Source: an uncultured Christensenellaceae bacterium
GTDB lineage: Bacteria > Bacillota > Clostridia > Christensenellales > Borkfalkiaceae
Length of the DNA stretch: 64,000 bases
Assembly (NCBI GenBank): GCA_910587365.1
Contig: CAJUKJ010000001.1
Coordinates: forward strand, 1-64,000
Direction: 5' to 3'
Position numbers and translations under genes: made by a program. Of the stretch, positions 8,620 to 16,196 are shown in pieces. A model generated the notes under the pieces. It did no database searches, had not been told where the DNA came from, and was given only the letters and a program-made list of their open reading frames with translations. Within the stretch, counting starts at the first letter, position 1. Each line of letters begins with the position of its first letter.

Positions 8620-8928
8620 ATGAGAAAACTTTCTGTTAAAAGAAAATGGAGCATCATAGAATGCGCATCTAAAATTAATTTGTATGTACAGTGTCCCGAA
8701 GAATACGCAACCCATAACATCGACGGGAAAAATTTCAGGGAATACAGGCTCAAAAACGGCAAGACCGTAACGACAGATATTTTTGACGAGGAAACCTTGA
8801 TTTATATCGATTCAAGTACTATGAACGTTTCCTACACGGTTGCCGCGGGAACGGAAGACGTAAATCTTCTTGCGAAACCGCATTATAATTTTGCGCAGGG
8901 AAATCCGTTCACTATTGAAAAAATTTAA
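8620..8928 (+). CDS. Small hypothetical protein, probably beta-rich
   Basis: A 102-residue soluble protein with no signal peptide. A clear GGAGG lies ten bases before the ATG. The alternation of short hydrophobic and charged stretches suggests a beta-sandwich, but no family is recognised. It is the second gene of a pair with the membrane-anchored protein upstream and is closed by a terminator, so a two-component function is plausible though unproven. Confidence 0.6.
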   Translation: MRKLSVKRKWSIIECASKINLYVQCPEEYATHNIDGKNFREYRLKNGKTVTTDIFDEETLIYIDSSTMNVSYTVAAGTEDVNLLAKPHYNFAQGNPFTIEKI

Positions 8929-8940
8929 AATATATATATC

Positions 8941-8969
8941 TGCGGAGTCTGATTTTATCAGTCTCCGCA
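8941..8969 (+). terminator. Terminator
   Basis: A 13-bp stem with one central mismatch (8941-8953/8957-8969), followed by AATTCTTT, after the small gene at 8620. Confidence 0.7.
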
Positions 8970-9051
8970 AATTCTTTAAAAAGTTGTTTTAAATGATATA
9001 CTTTTTTACCCTTAATGTGATATAATATTCAAAAAATGAAAGGTGGTATTT

Positions 9052-10713
9052 ATGCTGTCAGATATCGAAATTGCCGAAAGCTGTAAAATGAAAGATATTC
9101 GCGATATTGCGAAAAAGCTGTCGCTTGGCGAGGACAAGCTTGAACTGTACGGAAAATACAAGGCTAAAATCGACTTGAAAGAAGTAAATCCCAAGTCAAA
9201 ACTTATTTTGGTAACGGCAATAAATCCCACGGCAAGCGGAGAGGGTAAAACCACTGTTTCCATAGGTCTTGCCGACGGAATGGCTCGGCTTGGCAAAAAG
9301 GTTTGTCTGGCTTTAAGAGAGCCTTCCTTAGGTCCGGTCTTCGGAATTAAGGGCGGCGCGGCAGGCGGCGGATACGCGCAGGTAGTTCCAATGGCGGATA
9401 TAAACCTGCACTTTACAGGTGATTTGCACGCCATAACCGCGGCGAACAACCTTTTATGCGCAATGATTGACAATCACATATTCCGCGGTAACGCGCTCGA
9501 TATTTCAGAAGTGTATTTCCGCCGCTGTATGGATATGAATGACCGCGCCCTGCGCGATATAAATCTGAAATGCGAAGCCGGCACTATGAAGGGTTGTTCA
9601 AGCTATCAGCGTCAGGAAAGCTTTGAAATTACCGCCGCTTCGGAAATTATGGCAATACTTTGCCTTGCAACGGACTTGAAAGACCTTAAAAAGCGTTTAG
9701 GCAATATTGTTGTGGGAATAAACGGAAACGGCGATTACGTCCGTGCTTGCGAACTGAAAGCCGAGGGAGCAATGGCAACCCTTTTAAAGGATGCAATAAA
9801 GCCCAATCTCGTGCAGACCCTCGAAGGAACGCCCGCAATCGTACACGGCGGACCCTTTGCAAATATTGCGCACGGCTGTAATTCGATACGCGCAACTTAT
9901 ACGGCTATGACGCTTGCGGATTATGCCGTAACCGAGGCGGGCTTCGGTGCGGATTTGGGTGCGGAAAAATTCCTTGACGCAAAATGCCGCATCGCAGGTA
10001 TCCAGCCCGACTGCGTCGTTGTGGTTGCAACGGTAAAAGCGTTAAAGCTTCACGGCGGTGCGGATAAGGCAAACTTAACGGAAGAAAATCTTCCGGCACT
10101 CAAAGCGGGACTTCCCAATCTTTTAAAGCACGTTGAAAACATTGTAAAGGTTTACAATAAACCCGCAGTCGTCGCTATGAACAGGTTCGCAACCGATACC
10201 GAAGCTGAGATAAAAGAGGTGCTTTCCGCGTGTGAAAAAGCGGGGGCAAAAGCAGTGTTTACCGACGTATTCTTAAAGGGCGGCGAAGGCGGAAAAGAGC
10301 TTGCCGAAGCAGTTATAAAAGAGTGCGGCAAAAATAGCGAGCTGCATTATGCCTATTGTTTAAACGACGGTATAATAGCTAAGATAGAGGGCGTTGTCAA
10401 AAATGTGTACGGCGGCGACGGCGCGGACTTTTCCGAAGTCGCTCTGCAAAAGATTAAGGATATAGAAAGCAAGGGTATTAAAGGTTTGCCCGTAATTATA
10501 GCAAAAACCCAGTATTCGCTTTCAGACGACGCGAAAAAACTTTCCCGTCCTTCGGGGTTTAAAATTTATGTACGCGATATAATTTACAAGGGCGGTGCAG
10601 GCTTCATCGTTGCAGTCGCAGGCGAAATTATGCTTATGCCCGGACTCGGTAAAGTGCCTTGTGCGGAACATATTGATATTGACGAAAACGGCAAAATAGT
10701 GGGTTTATCTTAA
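9052..10713 (+). CDS. fhs: Formate-tetrahydrofolate ligase
   Basis: It joins formate to tetrahydrofolate using ATP, giving 10-formyl-THF for purines, fMet-tRNA and C1 metabolism. At 553 residues it is full length. The ATP site PTASGEGKTT is near residues 63-72, followed by the family stretch REPSLGPVFGIKGGAAGGG. I use the ATG at 9052: AAAGGTGG sits directly before it, whereas the upstream GTG at 9043 lies inside that site. A TATAAT lies about 30 bases upstream. glnS follows after 21 bases, so the two probably share a transcript. Confidence 0.97.
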   Translation: MLSDIEIAESCKMKDIRDIAKKLSLGEDKLELYGKYKAKIDLKEVNPKSKLILVTAINPTASGEGKTTVSIGLADGMARLGKKVCLALREPSLGPVFGIKGGAAGGGYAQVVPMADINLHFTGDLHAITAANNLLCAMIDNHIFRGNALDISEVYFRRCMDMNDRALRDINLKCEAGTMKGCSSYQRQESFEITAASEIMAILCLATDLKDLKKRLGNIVVGINGNGDYVRACELKAEGAMATLLKDAIKPNLVQTLEGTPAIVHGGPFANIAHGCNSIRATYTAMTLADYAVTEAGFGADLGAEKFLDAKCRIAGIQPDCVVVVATVKALKLHGGADKANLTEENLPALKAGLPNLLKHVENIVKVYNKPAVVAMNRFATDTEAEIKEVLSACEKAGAKAVFTDVFLKGGEGGKELAEAVIKECGKNSELHYAYCLNDGIIAKIEGVVKNVYGGDGADFSEVALQKIKDIESKGIKGLPVIIAKTQYSLSDDAKKLSRPSGFKIYVRDIIYKGGAGFIVAVAGEIMLMPGLGKVPCAEHIDIDENGKIVGLS

Positions 10714-10734
10714 TTTTAAAAGGAAGTATTTAAA

Positions 10735-12381
10735 ATGCGCATACCCGAAGCAACAAATTTTATAGAACAAATTATAAACGAAGAACTCGAAGCGGGTAAA
10801 TTTGAAAGTGTGGGAAATAAAATACAGGTGCGCTTTCCGCCCGAACCCAACGGTTATCTGCATATAGGTCACGTAAAGGCAATGTGCATAAACTTCGGGG
10901 TTAAGGAAAAGTACGGCGGCAAGCTCAATTTGCGTATGGACGACACAAACCCCGCAAAAGAGGATTATGAATACGTTAACTCCATAGTAGACGCAATAAA
11001 ATGGCTTGGATTTGAATACGACAAGCTTGTTTTTGCTTCCGACTATTATGACAGGTTGTACAAAATTGCGGAAAAGTATATAACTGACGGTAACGCTTAT
11101 GTGTGCGATTTATCCGCCGATGAAATTTCCGCAACAAGAGGAACGCTTACCGAAGCGGGTACGCCTTCGCCATACAGAAACAGAAGCGTGGAAGAAAATT
11201 TAAAACTCTTCCGCGAAATGAAGGCGGGCAAATATCCCGACGGCTCTAAGGTTTTGCGTGCGAAAATCGATATGGCTTCGCCCAACGTCAATATGCGCGA
11301 CCCCGTAGTTTACCGCATTGCCCGCGTTCCACACTACCGCACGGGCGATAAGTGGTGCATATATCCTATGTACGATTTTGCCCACCCCGTTTCCGACGCG
11401 ATAGAGGGGATAACCCATTCGCTCTGCTCGCTCGAATTTGAAAATCACAGACCGCTCTATAACTGGTTTATTGAAAAAGCCGGTTTCAAAGCTCCTCTGC
11501 CCAGACAGATTGAATTTGCACGTTTGAATATTACCAATATGTTAATGTCCAAACGCTATCTTAAAAAGCTGGTGGACGAAGGCTTTGTCCGCGGATGGGA
11601 CGACCCCAGAATGCCCACTATAATGGGACTTAAAAACAGGGGGGTCCCGCCTGAGGCACTTAAAAAATTCTGTGCCGACGTCGGAGTTGCAAAGGCGTAC
11701 TCGGTTGTAAACCAAGCCCAGCTTGATAGCTGTATACGTGACAACCTGAACGCCAATGCCGAACGTGCTATGGCAGTATTAAATCCCTTAAAGCTGACGA
11801 TAACCAATTACAAAGGCGAAGAAGACGTTTCTTTCGACAAAAACCCTATGCAGGAAGGCAGCGGTTCAAGGGATATAAAATTCTCTGGTACAGTATATAT
11901 AGAAAGGGACGATTTTTCTTTAAACCCTCCTCCTAAGTACAAGCGTCTTTATAAGGGCGGCACCGTGCGTCTTAAAAGCGCGTATATCGTCCGTTGCGAC
12001 GACGTAAAGCTTAATGAAAAGGGCGAAGCGGAGGAAATTTTCTGTACATATTTCCCCGAAACAAGAAGCGGGAGCGACGTTCAATCGGAAATCAAGGCAA
12101 AGGGCGTTATCCAGTGGGTAGACGCAAAGTACGGAAAAGACGTGCAGTTCAGGCAGTATCAGCCCCTTTTAACCGACGAACTCTATCCCGACCAGGACTA
12201 CGCGGAAAGATTGAATAAGGATAGCGAAAAAACGTTCTACGGTAAGGCGGAACCTTATTTTGCGGAGTGCGCGGACGGTAAACCCTTCCAACTTATGCGC
12301 GCGGGCTACTATAAAAAGAGTAGCGGGGACGGGTTAGTGCTTTCCGAAATAGTTTCACTAAAAGATAACTTCAATAAATAA
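10735..12381 (+). CDS. glnS: Glutaminyl-tRNA synthetase
   Basis: It charges tRNA-Gln directly. The 548-residue protein has the class I signatures PPEPNGYLHIGH (near residues 36-47) and MSKR (near 269), and the two-barrel C-terminal anticodon-binding region. That combination distinguishes it from a non-discriminating GluRS. Most Bacillota make Gln-tRNA through GatCAB instead, so presence of GlnRS is a lineage marker, probably of ancient transfer. It lies between fhs and a CvpA-like gene, with AAGGAAG before the ATG. Confidence 0.96.
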   Translation: MRIPEATNFIEQIINEELEAGKFESVGNKIQVRFPPEPNGYLHIGHVKAMCINFGVKEKYGGKLNLRMDDTNPAKEDYEYVNSIVDAIKWLGFEYDKLVFASDYYDRLYKIAEKYITDGNAYVCDLSADEISATRGTLTEAGTPSPYRNRSVEENLKLFREMKAGKYPDGSKVLRAKIDMASPNVNMRDPVVYRIARVPHYRTGDKWCIYPMYDFAHPVSDAIEGITHSLCSLEFENHRPLYNWFIEKAGFKAPLPRQIEFARLNITNMLMSKRYLKKLVDEGFVRGWDDPRMPTIMGLKNRGVPPEALKKFCADVGVAKAYSVVNQAQLDSCIRDNLNANAERAMAVLNPLKLTITNYKGEEDVSFDKNPMQEGSGSRDIKFSGTVYIERDDFSLNPPPKYKRLYKGGTVRLKSAYIVRCDDVKLNEKGEAEEIFCTYFPETRSGSDVQSEIKAKGVIQWVDAKYGKDVQFRQYQPLLTDELYPDQDYAERLNKDSEKTFYGKAEPYFAECADGKPFQLMRAGYYKKSSGDGLVLSEIVSLKDNFNK

Positions 12382-12396
12382 TTACCGAGAGGTAGT

Positions 12397-13578
12397 ATGG
12401 ATATAGTAAGTATCATAATAGTATCCCTGATAGCGTTATTCGCCGTCATAGGGGCAGTAACAGGCGTGGCAAAAGGCTTCACGCAGGTTAAGTCCTGGGC
12501 GGTTGAAATGTTGCTTGCGGGAGTAATAAGCATCGCGCTTTCAAAACTGTTCTCATCCAAACTGGACGACGGAACTGTTAAGGCAATACTGTCACTCGGT
12601 ATTTGCCTTGTCCTCGTTTGCCTTTTAATGCTTGTTTTCGTAATTCTTCGTAAGCGGCTTTCAAAGAGTATTGAAAAGCGCAAACAAAAGTGGTATTACG
12701 AGCATTATGATGAAATAGAAGGTAATACAGAACAAATTTTATCTGCGCTCGGCAAAGAGGATACAAAAACATACAACAAGCTTACAAAGCGCAAGTTCAG
12801 ACAGTCCGGCGGAGCTTGGGGTGTAGTTGACAGGGTTTTCGGCGGTGTAACGCTCGCAATAAAGGGCGCGGTGATGTCGGGAATATTCTTTGCTGTCGTG
12901 CTTGCCGTTCTCGATTTTTCAAGACTTCCCGCAGAGGGAGGCGCGCTTTATGAAGCGTTGGGCGGTATTTATTCAAGCAGTATATGGGCGTTCTTTAAAA
13001 ATTTCATTTTCGATTTTCTGTTAGTCGGAATTTTAATGGTATGTATTAAAAGCGGCTATTCAAGCGGAATCTCTTCTGCGGTATGGACGCTTGTTGTAAT
13101 AGGTCTTATCGGCGGTGCGGGTTATCTTTCTTTCCATCTTTCAACTACCGTACCTTCGTTTGTGTCTGTTGCGGGCAATCTCGAAGCTAAGCTTGCGGAC
13201 AAGCTTGCCGGTGTTGCGGGTATTCTTGAAGGGGTAGGCTTAACCACGCTTAAACTGTGTGAAATTTTAATAGGAATAGGTATCTTTGCTTTAATGCTTG
13301 TTGCGGTAATCCTTATTGCGGTTTTTGTCCCCAGACTTATCGACAGGGCAAGGGACAGTGTAATTGTGCGCAGCATTGACGGCGTTTTCGGCGCAATAAT
13401 ATTTACAGCAGTTTGTTTCGGTATTATCTTTATGCTTGGAGCAGTGCTAAAAACAATTTATGAAGTCCAGTTTATGGACGTGTTTAACGCTTATTTTGAA
13501 AAAAGCGGTATAGCTACCTGGATATACGACAAAAATCCGGTAAACTTGGATTTGCCTTTAAAAGATTTACTTACCTGA
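12397..13578 (+). CDS. Multi-pass membrane protein with two CvpA-like halves
   Basis: A 393-residue membrane protein starting 15 bases after glnS, with a GAGAGG site. The N-terminal quarter (two helices plus a charged loop) and the block around VDRVFGGVTLAIKGAVMSG resemble CvpA/colicin V production-type proteins. A second related block, RSIDGVFGAIIFTAVCFG, occurs near residue 325, suggesting an internal duplication. About eight to nine membrane helices are visible. CvpA-family function is poorly defined (membrane or envelope homeostasis). The family call is by eye and tentative. Confidence 0.6.
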   Translation: MDIVSIIIVSLIALFAVIGAVTGVAKGFTQVKSWAVEMLLAGVISIALSKLFSSKLDDGTVKAILSLGICLVLVCLLMLVFVILRKRLSKSIEKRKQKWYYEHYDEIEGNTEQILSALGKEDTKTYNKLTKRKFRQSGGAWGVVDRVFGGVTLAIKGAVMSGIFFAVVLAVLDFSRLPAEGGALYEALGGIYSSSIWAFFKNFIFDFLLVGILMVCIKSGYSSGISSAVWTLVVIGLIGGAGYLSFHLSTTVPSFVSVAGNLEAKLADKLAGVAGILEGVGLTTLKLCEILIGIGIFALMLVAVILIAVFVPRLIDRARDSVIVRSIDGVFGAIIFTAVCFGIIFMLGAVLKTIYEVQFMDVFNAYFEKSGIATWIYDKNPVNLDLPLKDLLT

Positions 13579-13589
13579 AAAAAGTATAA

Positions 13590-13619
13590 GGGCGCGTTAA
13601 GCAAAAGCTTAACGCGCCC
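13590..13619. terminator. Bidirectional terminator
   Basis: A 13-bp stem (13590-13602/13607-13619) with an AAAA loop, between the converging CvpA-like gene and the DUF1540 gene; CTCTTTT follows on the plus strand. Confidence 0.85.
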
Positions 13620-13634
13620 CTCTTTTAAACAGGG

Positions 13635-13787
13635 TTAAATATCCTCTGAATAACTTTCACAGCAAGTACATTTCTCGCTGTTGCACGTGCAACCTACTTT
13701 AATGTGGTCAAGTGTGCAGTTGCAACCGTTATAGTTAAATTTGCATTTATTAACGCTGCAAGCTATATCGTTATTGAAGTTTTCCAT
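13635..13787 (-). CDS. DUF1540 cysteine-rich peptide
   Basis: A 50-residue protein beginning MENFNNDIACSVNKCKF. It has the DUF1540 pattern: CSVNKC, CNCTLDHIKVGCTC, then clustered Cys near the C-terminus, ten Cys in all. A GGAGGG site lies six bases before the ATG. DUF1540 proteins are typical of Bacillota and are presumed metal-binding; their role is not established. The gene is divergent from rplI, faces the CvpA-like gene across a shared terminator, and appears monocistronic. Confidence 0.85.
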   Translation of the reverse strand: MENFNNDIACSVNKCKFNYNGCNCTLDHIKVGCTCNSEKCTCCESYSEDI

Positions 13788-13838
13788 AATACCCTCCGAT
13801 ATTATTTTGCGTACAATATCTTAAATTATGCAAAGGGA

Positions 13839-13867
13839 TTGACAAAATTTAAGTTTAATTGTACAAT
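13839..13867 (+). promoter_or_regulatory. rplI promoter
   Basis: TTGACA (13839-13844), 17-base spacer, TACAAT (13862-13867), about 20 bases before the rplI start and its AAAGGAGA site. Confidence 0.85.
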
Positions 13868-13886
13868 ACCTAAAAGGAGAAAATTT

Positions 13887-14330
13887 ATGAAGGTCATTTT
13901 ATTAAAGGACGTGAAGGGACAGGGCAAGAAGGGCGAAGTGGTTGATGTTAATGAAGGATACGCCCGCAACTTCCTTGTAAAAAAAGGACTTGCCGAAGTT
14001 GCAACTGCGTCCAAGCTTAACGATTTATCGCAAAAAAAAGCAGCGGCAGATTACCATAAAGCCGAAGAGGTAAAGGCAACCAAAGCCCTTGCGGAAGAGC
14101 TTAAAGGCAAAACCTTTACAGTAAAAATAAAAGCGGGGCAGGGCGGAAAGGTATTCGGTTCAGTCACAGGCGCAAACATAGCCGATTCGCTTCAAGCCGC
14201 AGGATACAGTGTAGACAAGAAAAAGGTTGTCCTTGCCCAGCCCATCAAAAACGTGGGTACTTACGAAGTGGACTTAAAACTGATGGAGGGCATTTCTTCA
14301 AAAATAAACGTTACGGTTGAAAGCGAGTAA
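13887..14330 (+). CDS. rplI: Ribosomal protein bL9
   Basis: A large-subunit protein binding 23S rRNA near the L1 stalk base. The 147-residue chain opens with MKVILLKDVKGQGKKGE, the family's invariant N-terminus, then a Lys/Ala-rich central helix and the C-terminal domain. A frame open further upstream is ignored: the ATG at 13887 follows AAAGGAGA by six bases and matches the family start exactly. It appears to be transcribed alone here, without the usual rpsF/ssb/rpsR or dnaB neighbours. Confidence 0.98.
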   Translation: MKVILLKDVKGQGKKGEVVDVNEGYARNFLVKKGLAEVATASKLNDLSQKKAAADYHKAEEVKATKALAEELKGKTFTVKIKAGQGGKVFGSVTGANIADSLQAAGYSVDKKKVVLAQPIKNVGTYEVDLKLMEGISSKINVTVESE

Positions 14331-14402
14331 GCAATGCTTACGCTTTTGTATCTTAATTACTTGTTCTTTTGGTTAACTATACGCTAATCAATCATACAAT
14401 AC

Positions 14403-14430
14403 GGCGGGCGGTTTATTAAAACCGCCCGCC
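14403..14430. repeat. 28-bp GC-rich palindrome, left copy
   Basis: A 12-bp stem (14403-14414/14419-14430) with an ATTA loop. The 28-base sequence is exactly the reverse complement of 14 positions each side at 16094-16121. No U-tract follows on either strand, so a simple terminator role is uncertain. It marks the left edge of the AT-rich decayed segment. Confidence 0.8.
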
Positions 14431-14437
14431 TGTAAAG

Positions 14438-14605
14438 CTATTTAAGCCAATCGATAAGTATTGCCGCTTGCGGATAAGTAATGTTTAAATTTTTTAGAAT
14501 AAAAGCAGTGGTAATTTCATCCGCGTTGAGTTTAGTTGTTTCAACTAAACTCAACGCGGATATTTTTAATTTGTTTAAAAGGTAAGAATTGAATTTTTTA
14601 CAAAT
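14438..14605 (-). pseudogene. Remnant resembling an FtsK-gamma-like winged helix
   Basis: A minus-strand frame of 55 codons ends at a TAG (14438-14440). Its C-terminal part (ITTAFILKNLNIT, then YPQAAILIDWLK) looks like the winged-helix gamma domain found at the end of FtsK/SpoIIIE-type translocases and some small proteins. The N-terminal side is missing: an in-frame stop lies at 14606-14608 and no start codon or ribosome site is visible. It lies back to back with the WYL remnant, as if a deletion removed the N-termini of both. Recognition is by eye and weak. Confidence 0.35.
14519..14561. repeat. Perfect 20-bp inverted repeat
   Basis: ATCCGCGTTGAGTTTAGTTG (14519-14538) is exactly complementary to 14542-14561 with only a TTT loop. 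ATTTTTAATTTG follows on the plus strand, so it could act as a terminator. It lies inside the possible minus-strand remnant. A perfect stem this long with a three-base loop in decayed DNA suggests a recent hairpin insertion or a conserved regulatory site. Confidence 0.75.
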
Positions 14606-14876
14606 TCATACGATACGGACAAAAAACTTCATTGCCGCAGGGGTAATAACTCGCTCGTCAATCCATATCAGTTATTTTTAAAAAACGGTCGGTACTATTT
14701 AGCGTGCAATTATGAAAAGTACAATAATTTTGTATATTGCAGAATTGACAGAAATTCAGAAATATCTCTTACATCGTTACCCGTTAAACCTATTTTTGAA
14801 ATAAATTTCCCCGCAAACTCTCGTTGACCAAATCAAAGATGATATTAATGAAATGAAAAAGCTTTATGAGAAATAA
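14579..14876 (+). pseudogene. WYL-domain regulator, C-terminal fragment, frameshifted
   Basis: The frame opening at 14579 reads EFFTNSYDTDKKLH, then LVNPYQLFLKNGRYYLACNY and FVYCRIDRNSEI. This is the WYL ligand-binding domain (NPY, YYL, RIDR landmarks). It hits a TGA at 14825-14827, and the expected tail (DQIKDDINEMKKLYEK, stop at 14874-14876) continues one base out of frame. The N-terminal helix-turn-helix is absent. WYL proteins regulate transcription, often near defence loci. This copy is dead by truncation plus frameshift, and marks the region as a formerly larger accessory locus. Confidence 0.75.
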
Positions 14877-14878
14877 TT

Positions 14879-15205
14879 ATGTATGATTTAAAAGACAGAA
14901 CTTATGCTGTGTTAGAGGTGGTAACAATTGGTTACTACAACTATATTGAAACAAAAAAGAATAAATTTCAAGTGCGTTTGAATTTTCCTACAATAATTGA
15001 AATGGCAGCGGTAAAAATTAAGAACGGTAAAATTGTTGGGAATTATTCAACCTTCGTTAATATAGACGGTTGCGATGAATATGATTTAAAATTTGATAAT
15101 GACCCTGAATTTGACGGAATTACGGCAGAACATTTAATTGGCACGCCGTCATTAAATGCAGCTTTGAATGATTTGTTTAATTTTACGGAAGGCAGGATAG
15201 TTTAA
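14879..15205 (+). CDS. Degenerate DEDD-exonuclease-like ORF
   Basis: A 108-residue ORF resembling the first half of DnaQ/PolC-type 3'-5' exonucleases: YAVLEVVTIG aligns with the usual FVxxDxETTG, followed by IEMAAVKIKNGKIV and STFV. The catalytic DxE is replaced by ExV, and the chain stops before the remaining acidic residues and the final His-Asp. No ribosome binding site is visible, and it starts two bases after the WYL remnant. A further out-of-frame coding-like stretch (15205-15291, ITARLFIELFQGERIK) follows. Probably a broken gene; an active truncated protein is unlikely. Confidence 0.45.
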   Translation: MYDLKDRTYAVLEVVTIGYYNYIETKKNKFQVRLNFPTIIEMAAVKIKNGKIVGNYSTFVNIDGCDEYDLKFDNDPEFDGITAEHLIGTPSLNAALNDLFNFTEGRIV

Positions 15206-15318
15206 GCAGAGCGTTAATAACGGCAAGACTGTTTATAGAGCTGTTTCAAGGCGAACGCATTAAGCCAATTGACGATATAGTCCCGTTCTGATATAATTGA
15301 AATAAGAGGAAATTTTTT

Positions 15319-16050
15319 ATGGAATCAAATGTGTTTGAATTAAAAGGATTGTATAATGAAGCAATAAATTATGTTGAAAGCAAAAAAGAGAAAAATTTAG
15401 CTTTTGTGCCTGCAATTTGCGGTGCTGATTATGAAAACTGCAACTCGAAAATTATGATAGTCGGAAGAGCTCCCAATGGTTGGTCTATGGACTTTTATGA
15501 GAATATTAATTGTGTGCCAAAGAATTGGTTTGATGCCGGTTTGTCTTGGGTATATCAGAACGGACCGAAAAAACGCAATGGCGAAGAGCATAAAGCTTCG
15601 ATAAAAAATTCTAAGTATTGGCAGTTTGTTAGATATCTGATGTTTAAGAGCGGAAATTGTAAAAACGCAAATTTTACGGATGGATTGGTATGGACGAATT
15701 TATTCAAAATTTCAAACCGAAATCTCGGTAATCCGGATGATAGCACCTGTAAGGAAACTCTTCAAATTATGGATAATATTTTATGTGCCGAAATCAAATA
15801 CTATAAACCGCAAGAGATTTGGTTTATGACAAAAAAGAATAAAAAGGCAGTTGGAGAATATGAAAATAATAATTCGGCAGATAATTGGTTGTATTGGGTA
15901 TTTAATGGAAAATTAGCATTTGAAAAGACGTTAAACTTTATCAATGATAATAACGTTTTGGCAAAAATGTTTTATCGTCCCGAGTACCGCAAATTTGATG
16001 AAATAAAAGAGGGAATATTATTAAAAGATATTGAAATTCCGGAATTGTGA
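15319..16050 (+). CDS. Unknown protein, possibly uracil-DNA-glycosylase-fold
   Basis: An intact 243-residue protein with an AAGAGGA site and an upstream TATAAT. It carries KIMIVGRAPNGWS near residues 50-62, which recalls the GxxPG/N active-site loop of the uracil-DNA glycosylase superfamily. SKYWQFVRYLM, VWTNLFKIS and MFYRPEYRKF fall at spacings compatible with that fold. It is rich in Asn, Lys and Tyr, and visibly more AT-rich than its neighbours. It is the only intact gene between the two 28-bp inverted copies, so it may be cargo of a small acquired segment. Function is not established. Confidence 0.55.
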   Translation: MESNVFELKGLYNEAINYVESKKEKNLAFVPAICGADYENCNSKIMIVGRAPNGWSMDFYENINCVPKNWFDAGLSWVYQNGPKKRNGEEHKASIKNSKYWQFVRYLMFKSGNCKNANFTDGLVWTNLFKISNRNLGNPDDSTCKETLQIMDNILCAEIKYYKPQEIWFMTKKNKKAVGEYENNNSADNWLYWVFNGKLAFEKTLNFINDNNVLAKMFYRPEYRKFDEIKEGILLKDIEIPEL

Positions 16051-16093
16051 AAGTTGTAAAATTGAAAGCAGATGGAAGGAGTATTATATTAAG

Positions 16094-16121
16094 GGCGGGC
16101 GGTTTTAATAAACCGCCCGCC
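16094..16121. repeat. 28-bp GC-rich palindrome, right copy
   Basis: Exact inverted copy of 14403-14430; here the stem extends to 15 bp (16091-16105/16110-16124). It lies between the unknown gene and the converging DUF2207 gene, so it could also stop transcription from both sides although U-tracts are poor. Confidence 0.8.
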
Positions 16122-16196
16122 CTTGATGTTTACGTTTAATTAGTTATAAAAAATACATAAGTCCAAGTTAATAAGATACCTTGGTGTAGCGACGCG

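Noticed and set aside
13704..13886. N-terminal extension of rplI
   Set aside because: It covers the rplI promoter and the DUF1540 gene start; bL9 begins at 13887.
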